A stretch of 64,000 bases of DNA from FEN-1073 sp050010135 (GTDB lineage Bacteria > Chloroflexota > Anaerolineae > Anaerolineales > RBG-16-64-43): NCBI GenBank assembly GCA_050010135.1, contig JBEKLP010000001.1:1-64000 (forward strand), read 5' to 3'. The notes beneath the pieces are model-generated. The model had not been told where the DNA came from. It was given only the letters and a program-made list of their open reading frames with translations, and ran no database searches. Shown here one piece after another: positions 25,986 through 34,091 of this stretch (position 1 is its first letter; the number at the start of each line of letters is the position of its first letter). Both the position numbers and the translations under genes were made by a program.

Positions 25986-26774
25986 GTGCCTTCGATCGAT
26001 CTCGCGCTCCTGCGTTCGCAGGCGATCGAATTGGCCGGCCTTCTGGATGATCCGGCCCTCTTCCGCGCGTCGTTGCGACTTTTAATGGAAGGGCACGCTC
26101 ATCGGCTGTTGCGGCGCGGGCGCTCGATGGATCGCCACGGCGCCTTGCAGGCCTGGGACGTTCCCGGCCTGCTGATCCGCGAAGTGGAAGCCGCGCTGCG
26201 GCCTGCCGCCCAAAGCCGGCCGGATTGCGCGCTGGCTGCGGCCGACGCAGTTTGGATGGAAGGAAAACTTGAGGAGAAACTGCTGGCTGCCTACCTGGCC
26301 GGGTTCTCGCGTGGTTCTGCGGATTTACGGGCTCTGCTTCTCCGCTGGCTGGATGGCACCGAAGATCCGACGGTTTTGCAGGCGCTTTCCATCCACATCT
26401 GCCTTCCTCTGGCCGCGGAGAATCCGACCCTCTTCCGTTCCCAACTCCGGGCTTGGATGGAATCCCCCGTCCCTTCCGTGAGGCGATTCAGTTGGATGTC
26501 GCTTTCCGCTTGGCAGGGAGAAAAATCCTCCGAGTCAATTTTCGCATCCTTCGATCTGCTTCCCATGATCTTTTCGGAAACTGATCCGGAGGCAATCCAA
26601 TCGGCCGCCGGCATTCTCGCCCGGCTGGCTCAATCCGTTCCGCAGGAAACCCGCGGATGGCTGGAGGATCTGTCGCCGAAAGTTCTTCGCAGGGGCCGTC
26701 CTTTTTTCCGCGCGGCGCTGCCTTCACTATCCCCGGAGTTATCCGCCGTGATCCATCCCCCGCGCCCGGAGTAG
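25986..26774 (+). CDS. Helical-repeat (DNA-alkylation-repeat/HEAT-like) protein
   Basis: 262-residue, almost all-helical protein with repeated Leu/Ala-rich helices such as LLLRWLDGTEDPTVLQALSIH and FSWMSLSAWQGEKSSESIF. The pattern resembles AlkD-like DNA alkylation repeat proteins, but no catalytic residue set could be confirmed. It begins with GTG 25986, two nucleotides after the proS stop, and ends 4 nt before the glycosyltransferase start, so it belongs to this operon. The function is unknown. Confidence 0.7.
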   Translation: MPSIDLALLRSQAIELAGLLDDPALFRASLRLLMEGHAHRLLRRGRSMDRHGALQAWDVPGLLIREVEAALRPAAQSRPDCALAAADAVWMEGKLEEKLLAAYLAGFSRGSADLRALLLRWLDGTEDPTVLQALSIHICLPLAAENPTLFRSQLRAWMESPVPSVRRFSWMSLSAWQGEKSSESIFASFDLLPMIFSETDPEAIQSAAGILARLAQSVPQETRGWLEDLSPKVLRRGRPFFRAALPSLSPELSAVIHPPRPE

Positions 26775-26778
26775 CCTT

Positions 26779-27915
26779 ATGCGCATTGGCATCCTGGCGG
26801 ATCTGTATTTGCCGCACATCAGCGGGATAACCGTTTTCGTTTCCCTGTATCAGAAAACCCTCGAGTCCTTCGGCCACGAAGCGCACGTATTCACCTTCGG
26901 ACCTGCGGAACTTCCGGAAGAGGATCTCCGCGTTCATCGAACACCCGGCATTCCCATCGGAAAGACCGGGTTTTATTTCAATCCGCGGCATACCTCCCGG
27001 AACCGCGAATTAATCCGCTCCATGGACCTGCTGCATACGATGCATCCCTTCGTAAGCGGAACGCTGGCTCTCCGCTACCGGCGGGATTCCTCCACGCCGG
27101 TCGTCTTCACCAGCCAGACCAGATACGATCTCTACATCCGGCACTATCTGCCCGCGCCCGCATCGCCCCTGGCCCGCCGGCTGCTCCAGGCCTACATGCC
27201 GGGGTTCTGCCGCCGCTGCGCGCTGGTGATCGCGCCTTCCGTCAGCGGAGAGGCCATGCTGCGCAACCTCGGGGTGAAGAGGAACGTGGACATTATTCCC
27301 AACGCCGTGGATCTTGAATTATTCCATCCGGCGGAGAAATCCAACAAATACCGCATCCGCGCCGTCTATGTGGGCCGCCTGGCCGCCGAAAAAAATCTCC
27401 CCTTCCTGCTACGCGCATTTTCCATCGCCGTCTCCCTGCACCCGAAGTTGGAACTGGTGCTCATCGGCGATGGACCCGAGCGATCGGCCCTCGAAACCCT
27501 CGCCCGTATCCTGCGGATCGCACCGCAGGTGACTTTCCTGGGCGAGCGCCCGCACCGAGAGCTGCCCGCGTTGCTCGCGGAGTCCGATTTGTTTCTCACC
27601 GCATCGGCCACCGAAGTCCATCCCCTTTCCCTGATCGAGGCCATGGCCGCCGGGTTGCCCGTCGTCGCGATCGGCGGCGAAGGAATTTCAGAGACGGTCC
27701 AGGACGGCGTAAACGGGCTGCTCTCGGAAGACTCGCCCGCAGATTTTGCGGAGAAGATCCGCCGCATCGCAAGCGACCCGGCGCTCGGCAGGCGTCTCGC
27801 GGCGGGAGCCGCGCAGACTGCGCAGGCCTTCGACATCCACCGCGTGACCCGGCAGCATTTGGAAAAATTCGCCTCCCTGCTTTCCGGGGAAAGGGCGGCG
27901 CATGACGCAGGATAA
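26779..27915 (+). CDS. Family 4 glycosyltransferase
   Basis: 378-residue GT-B retaining glycosyltransferase (GT4). The N-terminal domain begins MRIGILADLYLPHISGITVF; the C-terminal domain has VYVGRLAAEKNLPFLLRAF, LVLIGDGPERSALE, FLGERPHRELPALLAESDLFLTAS and the nucleotide-binding EVHPLSLIEAMAAGLPVVA (EX7E). It resembles glycolipid mannosyl/glucosyltransferases acting on diacylglycerol at the inner membrane face; donor and acceptor are not readable. Its 3' end overlaps yraN by 14 nt. Confidence 0.9.
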   Translation: MRIGILADLYLPHISGITVFVSLYQKTLESFGHEAHVFTFGPAELPEEDLRVHRTPGIPIGKTGFYFNPRHTSRNRELIRSMDLLHTMHPFVSGTLALRYRRDSSTPVVFTSQTRYDLYIRHYLPAPASPLARRLLQAYMPGFCRRCALVIAPSVSGEAMLRNLGVKRNVDIIPNAVDLELFHPAEKSNKYRIRAVYVGRLAAEKNLPFLLRAFSIAVSLHPKLELVLIGDGPERSALETLARILRIAPQVTFLGERPHRELPALLAESDLFLTASATEVHPLSLIEAMAAGLPVVAIGGEGISETVQDGVNGLLSEDSPADFAEKIRRIASDPALGRRLAAGAAQTAQAFDIHRVTRQHLEKFASLLSGERAAHDAG

Positions 27916-28270
27916 TAAACTGCTCGGGAAAATGGGGGAGGACGCCGCTGCGAATCACCTCTCCGGCAAGGGATATACAATTCTCGGGCGCAACGTGCGA
28001 ACCCCGTCCGGCGAGCTGGATCTGGTGGCACAGGCCGGAGAATTTCTCGTCTTCGTCGAAGTCAAAGCCCGGCGCGGACGAAGCCATGGATTGCCGGAGG
28101 AGGCGATAACTCGGCGGAAGAAAAAACATCTGTTGGAATCGGCGCAGTATTACCTGCAGGAAACCGGGCGAATGGATAAACCCTGGCGGATCGACGTGGT
28201 GGCGATTGAATATGGCCGGACGGGAACGCTGGAACGAGTCGAGGTCTTCGAAAATGCCGTCAGCGGATAA
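27902..28270 (+). CDS. yraN: YraN family (UPF0102) endonuclease-like protein
   Basis: 122-residue protein of the UPF0102 family with a PD-(D/E)xK-like core: GEDAAANHLSGKGYTILGRNVR, GELDLVAQAGEFLVFVEVKARRG, and VEYGR-like VAIEYGRTG at the end. The biochemical role is unsettled; a Holliday-junction-resolvase-like fold is known. It overlaps the glycosyltransferase gene by 14 nt and miaA by 17 nt. Confidence 0.92.
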   Translation: MTQDNKLLGKMGEDAAANHLSGKGYTILGRNVRTPSGELDLVAQAGEFLVFVEVKARRGRSHGLPEEAITRRKKKHLLESAQYYLQETGRMDKPWRIDVVAIEYGRTGTLERVEVFENAVSG

Positions 28271-29186
28271 AAGCCCGGTGGTGTTTCTTGTCGGCCCCAC
28301 GGGCGCGGGTAAGAGCGCGCTGGCCGTCGCGCTCGCGCAGCGATTGAACGGCGAGATCGTCTCCGCCGACAGCCGGCTGCTCTACCGCGGGTTCGACATC
28401 GGCACGGACAAACCCTCTTCCTCCGTGCGATCCCTCGCGCCGCATCATCTGATCGACGTAACCGATTCGGATCAGCCCTGGAGCCTGGCGGAATACCAGG
28501 CGGCCGCGATGGAATGCATCGCGGAAATCCAGGCCCGCGGTAAGCTGCCGTTTTGCGTGGGAGGAACGGGCCAGTATATTTTTGCGCTTCTGGAAGGATG
28601 GGACATCCCGCCCGCCGCCCCTTCGCCGGAATTGCGCGTCCGGCTCGAGGAACGGGCCGCCGCGGAAGGGCTCGCCGCACTAAATGACGAACTCGCGCGG
28701 CTCGATCCGGCCGCGGCGGCGGCGATCGATCCGAAGAACCCGCGTCGCGTGATCCGCGCGCTCGAGGTTGTTCTTTCCACCGGCAAATTATTTTCGGCGC
28801 AACGGACGCGCCGGGAGGTCCCATACCGGCCGTTCCTGATTGGGGTAAGCCGGCCGCGGCCGGAGTTATATGCCCTTGCGGACGCCCGCATCGACCGGAT
28901 GTTCCAAGCCGGCTGGGTGGAAGAAGTCAGGACATTGCTGCAGAAAGGATATTCTCCGCGCCTGCCTGCATTCAGTGCGTTGGGGTATGGTTCAATCGTG
29001 CGCCACCTTCAGGGTAAACTCACCATCGAGGAATGCACCGCCGAAATCCGCCGGTCGACGCGCATTTTGATCCGGCATCAGGCCAACTGGTTCCGCGCCG
29101 ACAATCCGCAAATCCACTGGCTGTCCGCCGGTCCGGATCTAGAGGATCAGGCGCAGCAACTCGTTCGTCTTGGCGCGACCGCTTGA
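28254..29186 (+). CDS. miaA: tRNA dimethylallyltransferase MiaA
   Basis: 310-residue enzyme that adds dimethylallyl to N6 of A37 in tRNAs reading U-starting codons. P-loop GPTGAGKSALAVALAQRL, the substrate motif VSADSRLLYRGFDIGTDKPS, HHLIDVTDSDQPWSLAEYQ, GGTGQYIFALLEGW, RRVIRALEV and the tRNA-binding RHQANWF are all present. ATG 28254 (MPSADKSPVV) lies inside yraN and starts directly before the P-loop strand, as usual. A dimethylallyl-PP supply fits with mvaD at 53.2 kb. Confidence 0.95.
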   Translation: MPSADKSPVVFLVGPTGAGKSALAVALAQRLNGEIVSADSRLLYRGFDIGTDKPSSSVRSLAPHHLIDVTDSDQPWSLAEYQAAAMECIAEIQARGKLPFCVGGTGQYIFALLEGWDIPPAAPSPELRVRLEERAAAEGLAALNDELARLDPAAAAAIDPKNPRRVIRALEVVLSTGKLFSAQRTRREVPYRPFLIGVSRPRPELYALADARIDRMFQAGWVEEVRTLLQKGYSPRLPAFSALGYGSIVRHLQGKLTIEECTAEIRRSTRILIRHQANWFRADNPQIHWLSAGPDLEDQAQQLVRLGATA

Positions 29187-29230
29187 TTTTTGCACTAGCC
29201 GATCATGGAGTTGTACGGGGTGAGGAAGTG

Positions 29231-29881
29231 TCAGACATTTCCCCGGAATTCCGATTTTCTATTTATACGAAACCCGCATTTACATTGGATAACGCCGTCC
29301 TTGTCGGCAAGGAGATTTCCCAAATCTCTTCCGCACCGGGGGCAGCGCGAGGAGAATAACATCTGCAGCCGCTGGGCGATGGAACGCCGGTACACCGCAT
29401 ACATGGCGTCCACCCTTTTCTTGTACCACTCCCAAAGTCCGCGCACGCCTTGCGGAACAAGCACAGCCGCGGCCAGAACCCCGATCACAATCGACGCCGC
29501 CAGAGCGTTCCCCACCAGCAAGCTTAGGCCATAGTGGGCCGCCCCCACGAGCAAGAAGAGCATCGCCACCGTCAGGATTTTTCCGACTCCGGCCATGAAA
29601 CGCGTGAGTACGGGAACAGGGCTCCAGTATTTGCTAAAAACCCCCTGAAGATCGTCCTGCATTTCCTCCAGGGAAATCTCCTGGTCGGCAACCCGCCTGG
29701 CTTGCGACGCGATGTGATAATACTTCCCGTATACCGGAAGAACACGCCCTTTATTTCGATCTTCCCAGCCGATTAGTTCAGTAAAAACCCAGGATGAAGA
29801 TTTTTTCTCCCTGCGTTGGGTTTCCAATAACGTTTCGGTTTCCTGCATTACATCTTCCGGCGTATAGGGAAGAAAAAACAT
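29231..29881 (-). CDS. Membrane protein with C-terminal zinc ribbon, unknown function
   Basis: 216-residue protein not recognised as a known family. The N-terminal 90 residues are soluble and charged. Two adjacent hydrophobic segments lie near residues 97-145 (ILTVAMLFLLVGAAHYGLSL and AASIVIGVLAAAVLV). The C-terminal zinc-ribbon-like part has CPRCGRDLG and CKCGF. It is transcribed alone between convergent miaA and msrB. Cytosolic exposure of the zinc ribbon is an inference. Confidence 0.7.
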   Translation of the reverse strand: MFFLPYTPEDVMQETETLLETQRREKKSSSWVFTELIGWEDRNKGRVLPVYGKYYHIASQARRVADQEISLEEMQDDLQGVFSKYWSPVPVLTRFMAGVGKILTVAMLFLLVGAAHYGLSLLVGNALAASIVIGVLAAAVLVPQGVRGLWEWYKKRVDAMYAVYRRSIAQRLQMLFSSRCPRCGRDLGNLLADKDGVIQCKCGFRINRKSEFRGNV

Positions 29882-30171
29882 GCTCCGACCGCGTCCCCTT
29901 TCTACACAACGGCATTCAGCAGGTGAAATGTGGCGTCTAAAAACGAGCCAATGCCGGTTCTCTCGATTTAAATTTTCGGAAGAATTTCTTATTCGGGAGG
30001 ACCATTAATCAGGCCGACTTCTCAATCCGGCAATGAATAGCGGTGGAATAAGGAAATCCGCTCGATCCCACGTCCCATTACTTTATACGCGAAATGGCGT
30101 GTAATTTTCAACCCTCCCAAGGACGGAAAATCCCCTGGGACTTAAAAGCCGCTGAAATAAACCCTTCTCCT

Positions 30172-30660
30172 TCAGCCTCCGGAGACTTTTTTTACAGAAC
30201 CTTTATCGGCTTCCGGTTTGGCGAAGAGGGAGAGGTACTTGCCATATCCCTCGGCTTCCAGGTTCTCGACCGGGATGAACCGTAGCGAACCGGAATTCAT
30301 GCAATAGCGCTTTCCCGTCGGTTTAGGTCCGTCGTCGAACACATGCCCCAAGTGCGAATCCGCATTCCGGGATCGCACCTCGGTTCGCTCGATTCCTATT
30401 TCACGGTCGATATGAAAAGTGAGATTCGCGGGTTCGAGCGGTTTGAAAAAACTCGGCCAACCGGTTCCGGAGTCGTATTTTTCCAGAGAACTGAAGAGCG
30501 GCTCGCCGGAAACAACATCCACATAGATCCCAGGCTGCTTGTTGTTCCAATAGGTGTTCTGGAACGGCGGCTCGGTAAGCGAGCACTGGGTAATCTGATA
30601 TTGATCGGGCGTCAGACGCTGACGTATTTCCTCATCCGAGGGTTTCTTATATTCAGCCAT
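30172..30660 (-). CDS. msrB: Peptide-methionine (R)-S-oxide reductase MsrB
   Basis: 162-residue repair enzyme that reduces methionine-R-sulfoxide in proteins. The family core is intact: LTPDQYQITQCSLTEPPFQNTYW, GIYVDVVSGEPLFSSLEKYDSGTGWPSFFKP, SRNADSHLGHVFDDGP and the catalytic cysteine in RYCMNSGSLRF. The zinc CxxC pairs found in many MsrBs are absent, as in MsrAB-type domains; the cysteine in QITQCSL may serve as resolving residue. GGAGG lies 5 nt before ATG 30660. It is monocistronic. Confidence 0.95.
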   Translation of the reverse strand: MAEYKKPSDEEIRQRLTPDQYQITQCSLTEPPFQNTYWNNKQPGIYVDVVSGEPLFSSLEKYDSGTGWPSFFKPLEPANLTFHIDREIGIERTEVRSRNADSHLGHVFDDGPKPTGKRYCMNSGSLRFIPVENLEAEGYGKYLSLFAKPEADKGSVKKVSGG

Positions 30661-30840
30661 GGCAACCTCCATTAAATAGAAGAGTTGATATCGATTTAAG
30701 TCTTTCCTGCGGATTATTAATCCAGCTCAGGATCCAATAAATATTATATATCTAATCCATTTTATCTATATTAACATTTGATTTTTTTTATCACTATCTC
30801 TCGTGGAAATCCCAGATTATCGGGCAAAATATTAATCAAA

Positions 30841-30990
30841 TTATCCGAGGTAATGGCCAACTCCCGCACCGTAAGTCAGAAAATGCTTCCCCGGGTCAGC
30901 GTAAATCGGGATCATCAGCAGGAACACCGACAATATTTCAAGGCCCATCTTCCAGTCCCCGCGGGAGAGCCAAGTCACAAGGATCCTCAC
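30841..30990 (-). CDS. Small membrane peptide or truncated gene after dppC-like gene
   Basis: 49-codon frame whose GTG overlaps the dppC-like stop codon (GTGA). It encodes a basic N-terminus (VRILVTWLSRGDW), one hydrophobic segment (LEILSVFLLMIPIYA) and ends GVGHYLG. The end resembles the HxLGTD region of Dpp-type permeases cut off by a stop, so it may be the remnant of a third permease gene. It has no independent support beyond the coupled start. Confidence 0.35.
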   Translation of the reverse strand: MRILVTWLSRGDWKMGLEILSVFLLMIPIYADPGKHFLTYGAGVGHYLG

Positions 30991-31805
30991 CGTACATTCC
31001 TTTCCATCCCCCATCGGCCAATGCGCTGCACCGCCAGAACCGTTACCGCCAACGCCAATGCCGTTGCGGCCGCCTGCGCGGGAGCCTGCCAGAAAACCAA
31101 GCGTGCATCGGCGAGCATCCGCCCCCATTCGGCGGCCGAAGGCGAACCGCCGAAACCCAGGAACGTAAGCGATGCGGCGTTCACGATCGCCCACCCGAAA
31201 TGCAATGCGCCGTAAACGGACAGCGGGCCGGCGATGTTCGGAAGCAGATGCGATCTCACCATCCGGATTCCGCCCGCGGCCAGGGCGCGCGAAGCGAGAA
31301 AATATTCGCGGTTGCGGATCTGCACCGCCTCGGCCCGCACCAACCGCGCGAAGGTGGCGGCTCCACCCACCCCCACCGCGATTGCCACCGCCATCTCCCC
31401 GGGCCCGAGGGCGGCCAAGATCACCAACGCCAGGATCAGCGCCGGCACCGAGAGAGCCACATCCATCATGCGATTAAGCACCCGGTCGATCCATCCTCCG
31501 GACACCCCGGCTGCCATCCCCCAGGTTGCACCCAACAGAATCGAAAGGCACGTCGCGGCCGTCGCGACCGCCAGCGTGGGAATTCCTCCGGCAAGCAGCC
31601 GCCATCCAAAATCCCGGCCCAGCAAATCCGTTCCCAGCCAATGCTGCCAGGAGGGCGATTGCAGCGGTACGGTTTGCGCCGGAACGGGAAACAGCGCGGT
31701 CCAGATCCCGCCGGCGACAATCACCAGAAGCCAGAAGAGCGCGGCCCGCGGGATATCGCGGCGCTCGGAAAGCAGACTTGGGCTCAACGTTCCAGCTTGG
31801 TTCAT
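30987..31805 (-). CDS. ABC transporter permease, dipeptide/oligopeptide (DppC) type
   Basis: 272-residue inner-membrane permease with about six hydrophobic segments. It has the family entrance HWLGTDLLGRDFGWRLLAGG and the EAA loop region around EYFLASRALAAGGIRMVRSHLLPNIAGPL, which contacts the ATPases, followed by ASLTFLGFGGSPSAAEWGRML. ATG 31805 overlaps the dppB-like stop. No substrate-binding protein or ATPase gene is adjacent, so the partner subunits must be encoded elsewhere. Confidence 0.9.
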   Translation of the reverse strand: MNQAGTLSPSLLSERRDIPRAALFWLLVIVAGGIWTALFPVPAQTVPLQSPSWQHWLGTDLLGRDFGWRLLAGGIPTLAVATAATCLSILLGATWGMAAGVSGGWIDRVLNRMMDVALSVPALILALVILAALGPGEMAVAIAVGVGGAATFARLVRAEAVQIRNREYFLASRALAAGGIRMVRSHLLPNIAGPLSVYGALHFGWAIVNAASLTFLGFGGSPSAAEWGRMLADARLVFWQAPAQAAATALALAVTVLAVQRIGRWGMERNVR

Positions 31806-32734
31806 CGCCCCTCCCGCAGGCGCGGATCCAAAGCGGCAGCCGCGAAGTCCGCGACGATCCCAAAGAATACATACCCCAGGGCCGCCAGCGCCAGCACCGC
31901 CTGCACCACCGGATAGTCTCCGCGCAAAATCGCATCCACCAGCATCCGTCCCAGCCCGGGCCGGGCGAAGACCACCTCGGTGATCATTGTTCCACCCAGG
32001 AGGAAGGCGGCTTCCATTCCTGCCAGCGCAAGCAGGGGCGCCAGGTACGCGCGCAGCAATCTCCAATCAAAACGGATGCCGCGCGGAAAACCGTGGGCCT
32101 GCATGGCGAGGCGGAACGGTTCGCCGCGCGATTGGCGGATGGACGATTCGGTTGCGCGCCCGATACTGCATCCGACGGTGACGGCTAAAGCCGCCGCCGG
32201 CATCAGCAGCCGCACCGCGGCGCGGAGCGGCTCCGCGACTACCGCCGAGAGCAAAGGCACCGACGCCCACAGAAGAATCAATCCGGACCAGGCGACCGGC
32301 GTGGCCGCGCCGATCGCGAGCAGCGGGGCGGTAATGCGTCCGATCCTCCCCCGCGTTCCGTGTTCGTCTCGGCGCGAGGCGATCGCGCCGAAGGCGATCC
32401 CAAAAATCACCGAAAGCAGCCAAGCGACGACCGCCAGCGGTACGGTATACCCGGCGGCCTCGGCGATCATCCCGGCCACGTCCTGACCGCTGAAGATCGA
32501 CCGCCCCAGATCGCCGCGCGTTATGCCGCTGAGATAGTCCGCATACTGCGCGAGCAGCGGCCGGTCCAATCCGAGCGAACGGCGCATGTCCGCCGCCTGC
32601 TGCCTGGTCGCCAGACCCTGCGAGAGCAACGCGGCCATCGGGTCAACGCGCCCGAGCCGCAACGCGAAGAATGCGAGGGTGGCCACGGCCCAAACCACGA
32701 TCAGGCCCTCCAGCAGACGTCTCAGAAATGACAT
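31802..32734 (-). CDS. ABC transporter permease, dipeptide/oligopeptide (DppB) type
   Basis: 310-residue permease pairing with the downstream DppC-type protein. The N-terminus MSFLRRLLEGLIVVWAVATL and the block LGLDRPLLAQYADYLSGITRGDLGRS are typical of DppB, as is the C-terminal MITEVVFARPGLGRMLVDAILRGDYPVVQAVL. A TACAAT box ends 7 nt before ATG 32734, and longer in-frame starts lie upstream of it, so this start is preferred. It is divergent from the FHA gene at 32809. Confidence 0.9.
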   Translation of the reverse strand: MSFLRRLLEGLIVVWAVATLAFFALRLGRVDPMAALLSQGLATRQQAADMRRSLGLDRPLLAQYADYLSGITRGDLGRSIFSGQDVAGMIAEAAGYTVPLAVVAWLLSVIFGIAFGAIASRRDEHGTRGRIGRITAPLLAIGAATPVAWSGLILLWASVPLLSAVVAEPLRAAVRLLMPAAALAVTVGCSIGRATESSIRQSRGEPFRLAMQAHGFPRGIRFDWRLLRAYLAPLLALAGMEAAFLLGGTMITEVVFARPGLGRMLVDAILRGDYPVVQAVLALAALGYVFFGIVADFAAAALDPRLREGR

Positions 32735-32741
32735 GCCGAAT

Positions 32742-32786
32742 ATTGTACCCAACTCCGCAACGGCCGGAATACCGGAGGGATATAAT
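32742..32786. promoter_or_regulatory. Divergent promoters of dppB-like and FHA genes
   Basis: A minus-strand TACAAT at 32742-32747 is 7 nt from the dppB-like ATG (leaderless spacing). A plus-strand TATAAT at 32781-32786 is 22 nt from the FHA gene ATG. No clear -35 elements were seen. Confidence 0.5.
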
Positions 32787-32808
32787 TGCCCATTGCCCGG
32801 GAGAGGAA

Positions 32809-33618
32809 ATGGCCGATCCACTGCGCAAGATTGAAATTCAGCTCGAGAATCTCTTCGAAAAGAGAACCGGCACATTGTCCGCCCAGTCGATGCACACCGG
32901 GAAGATCCTCGCGCGCCTGATCGAAACGCTCGAGGAAAGCGCCCGGCCGGGGCCCGAAGGACGCTGGATTGCCCCGAACGTTTTCCACTTAGCGTTTGGG
33001 AAGCGAATCTCGCAGAGCGCCTCTTCCATTCCGGACCTGAAGGTTCTGTTGACGGCCAAGGTGGAGGAACACATCAAGCAAAGCGAGATGATCTTGCTTC
33101 ATCCAATCCGGATCGAATGGGAAACCGATCCTTCCCTGCGCGAGGAAAGCATTCGCGCCAAGGCGGAAATTTTCCATTCCGGCGAGGAAAGCACGGATGC
33201 CTTTCCCTCCGAGCCTCATCCGGCCATCACGCTGCCGCGCGGCGCGTTTCTAATCGTCAACGGGCGGCGCCACGTTGCGCTCAACCGGCCGGTAATTAAC
33301 ATCGGCCGCCAACTCGACAACCACCTGGTGCTGGACGATACACTGGTCAGCCGCCGGCACGCGCAATTGCGGGCCCGCGAGGGGCAGTATTTGCTCACCG
33401 ACCTGGGATCCAAACACGGGATCCGGGTGAATAACATCACCGTCCACGAGTGGGTGCTGCAACCCGGGGATGTGTTTCGCCTGGGCAAGACCGAACTTAT
33501 CTACGGCGACGAGCGCGAAGAAAGCATCACCCAGCCGATCCGGCCGGAGAATGCGCCTACCGCCCCGCCCGATCACCCCGCACCCGCCCCCGCCGGAGAG
33601 GAAGGAACGCCCGGATGA
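32809..33618 (+). CDS. DUF3662 and FHA domain protein (FhaA-like)
   Basis: 269-residue cytosolic adaptor. Residues about 1-125 match the DUF3662 N-terminal domain of actinobacterial FhaA (KIEIQLENLFEKRTGTL, VFHLAFGKRI); residues about 150-235 form an FHA domain with INIGRQLDNHLVLDD, VSRRHAQL and LTDLGSKHGIRVNN. The usual SxNGT reads SKHGI, so phosphothreonine binding may be altered. A proline-rich tail ends the protein. In actinobacteria fhaA-fhaB precede pstP-rodA-pbpA-pknA-pknB; here the FHA genes precede a SEDS-PBP fusion but no kinase or phosphatase gene is present. Confidence 0.88.
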   Translation: MADPLRKIEIQLENLFEKRTGTLSAQSMHTGKILARLIETLEESARPGPEGRWIAPNVFHLAFGKRISQSASSIPDLKVLLTAKVEEHIKQSEMILLHPIRIEWETDPSLREESIRAKAEIFHSGEESTDAFPSEPHPAITLPRGAFLIVNGRRHVALNRPVINIGRQLDNHLVLDDTLVSRRHAQLRAREGQYLLTDLGSKHGIRVNNITVHEWVLQPGDVFRLGKTELIYGDEREESITQPIRPENAPTAPPDHPAPAPAGEEGTPG

Positions 33619-34091
33619 GCGCGTCGATCCTGATGCTCTCGGCCCGCATCGCGCTCGCCGCTTGTCTGTATGCATTCCTGACGCTGATCCTGATCGTCCT
33701 TTGGCGCGATCTGCGCGCGGCGCGTTCCTTCGGTGCCGCCCGGGGCCGGCGTCCGGTCCTGCAAAGGATTCGCGATGACGGCACGCCGTCCCAACAGTTT
33801 TCCCTGTCGAAGGATTCCTGCTTGATCGGACGATCCTCCAGCGTGGAGATCCCCCTCGCCGACGAGACCGTATCCGCGGTGCACGCACGGGTATGGAAGG
33901 AAGGCGACCGTTGGTGGCTGGAGGATCTCGACTCCCGCAATGGAACGTTTCTCAACCAAATTCCGGTGGCCAAAAGTGCGGTCCTGTGCTCGGGTGACCG
34001 GATCCGTACCGGCCGCGTCCTGCTGGAATTCCGCGCCGTGGATTCCGTAACGACCCCCAATCCTCCGCCTCCCGCGGAACTGCCCGCATGA
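33615..34091 (+). CDS. Membrane-anchored FHA domain protein (FhaB/FipA-like)
   Basis: 158 residues: one N-terminal membrane segment (ALAACLYAFLTLILIVLW), a basic linker, then an FHA domain with CLIGRSSSVEIPLADETVSAVHARV and LEDLDSRNGTFLN. Like mycobacterial FhaB/FipA it is probably a phosphothreonine reader for cell-wall proteins at the inner membrane. Its ATG overlaps the stop of the DUF3662-FHA gene and its stop overlaps the SEDS-PBP start, so the three are translationally coupled. Confidence 0.88.
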   Translation: MSASILMLSARIALAACLYAFLTLILIVLWRDLRAARSFGAARGRRPVLQRIRDDGTPSQQFSLSKDSCLIGRSSSVEIPLADETVSAVHARVWKEGDRWWLEDLDSRNGTFLNQIPVAKSAVLCSGDRIRTGRVLLEFRAVDSVTTPNPPPPAELPA

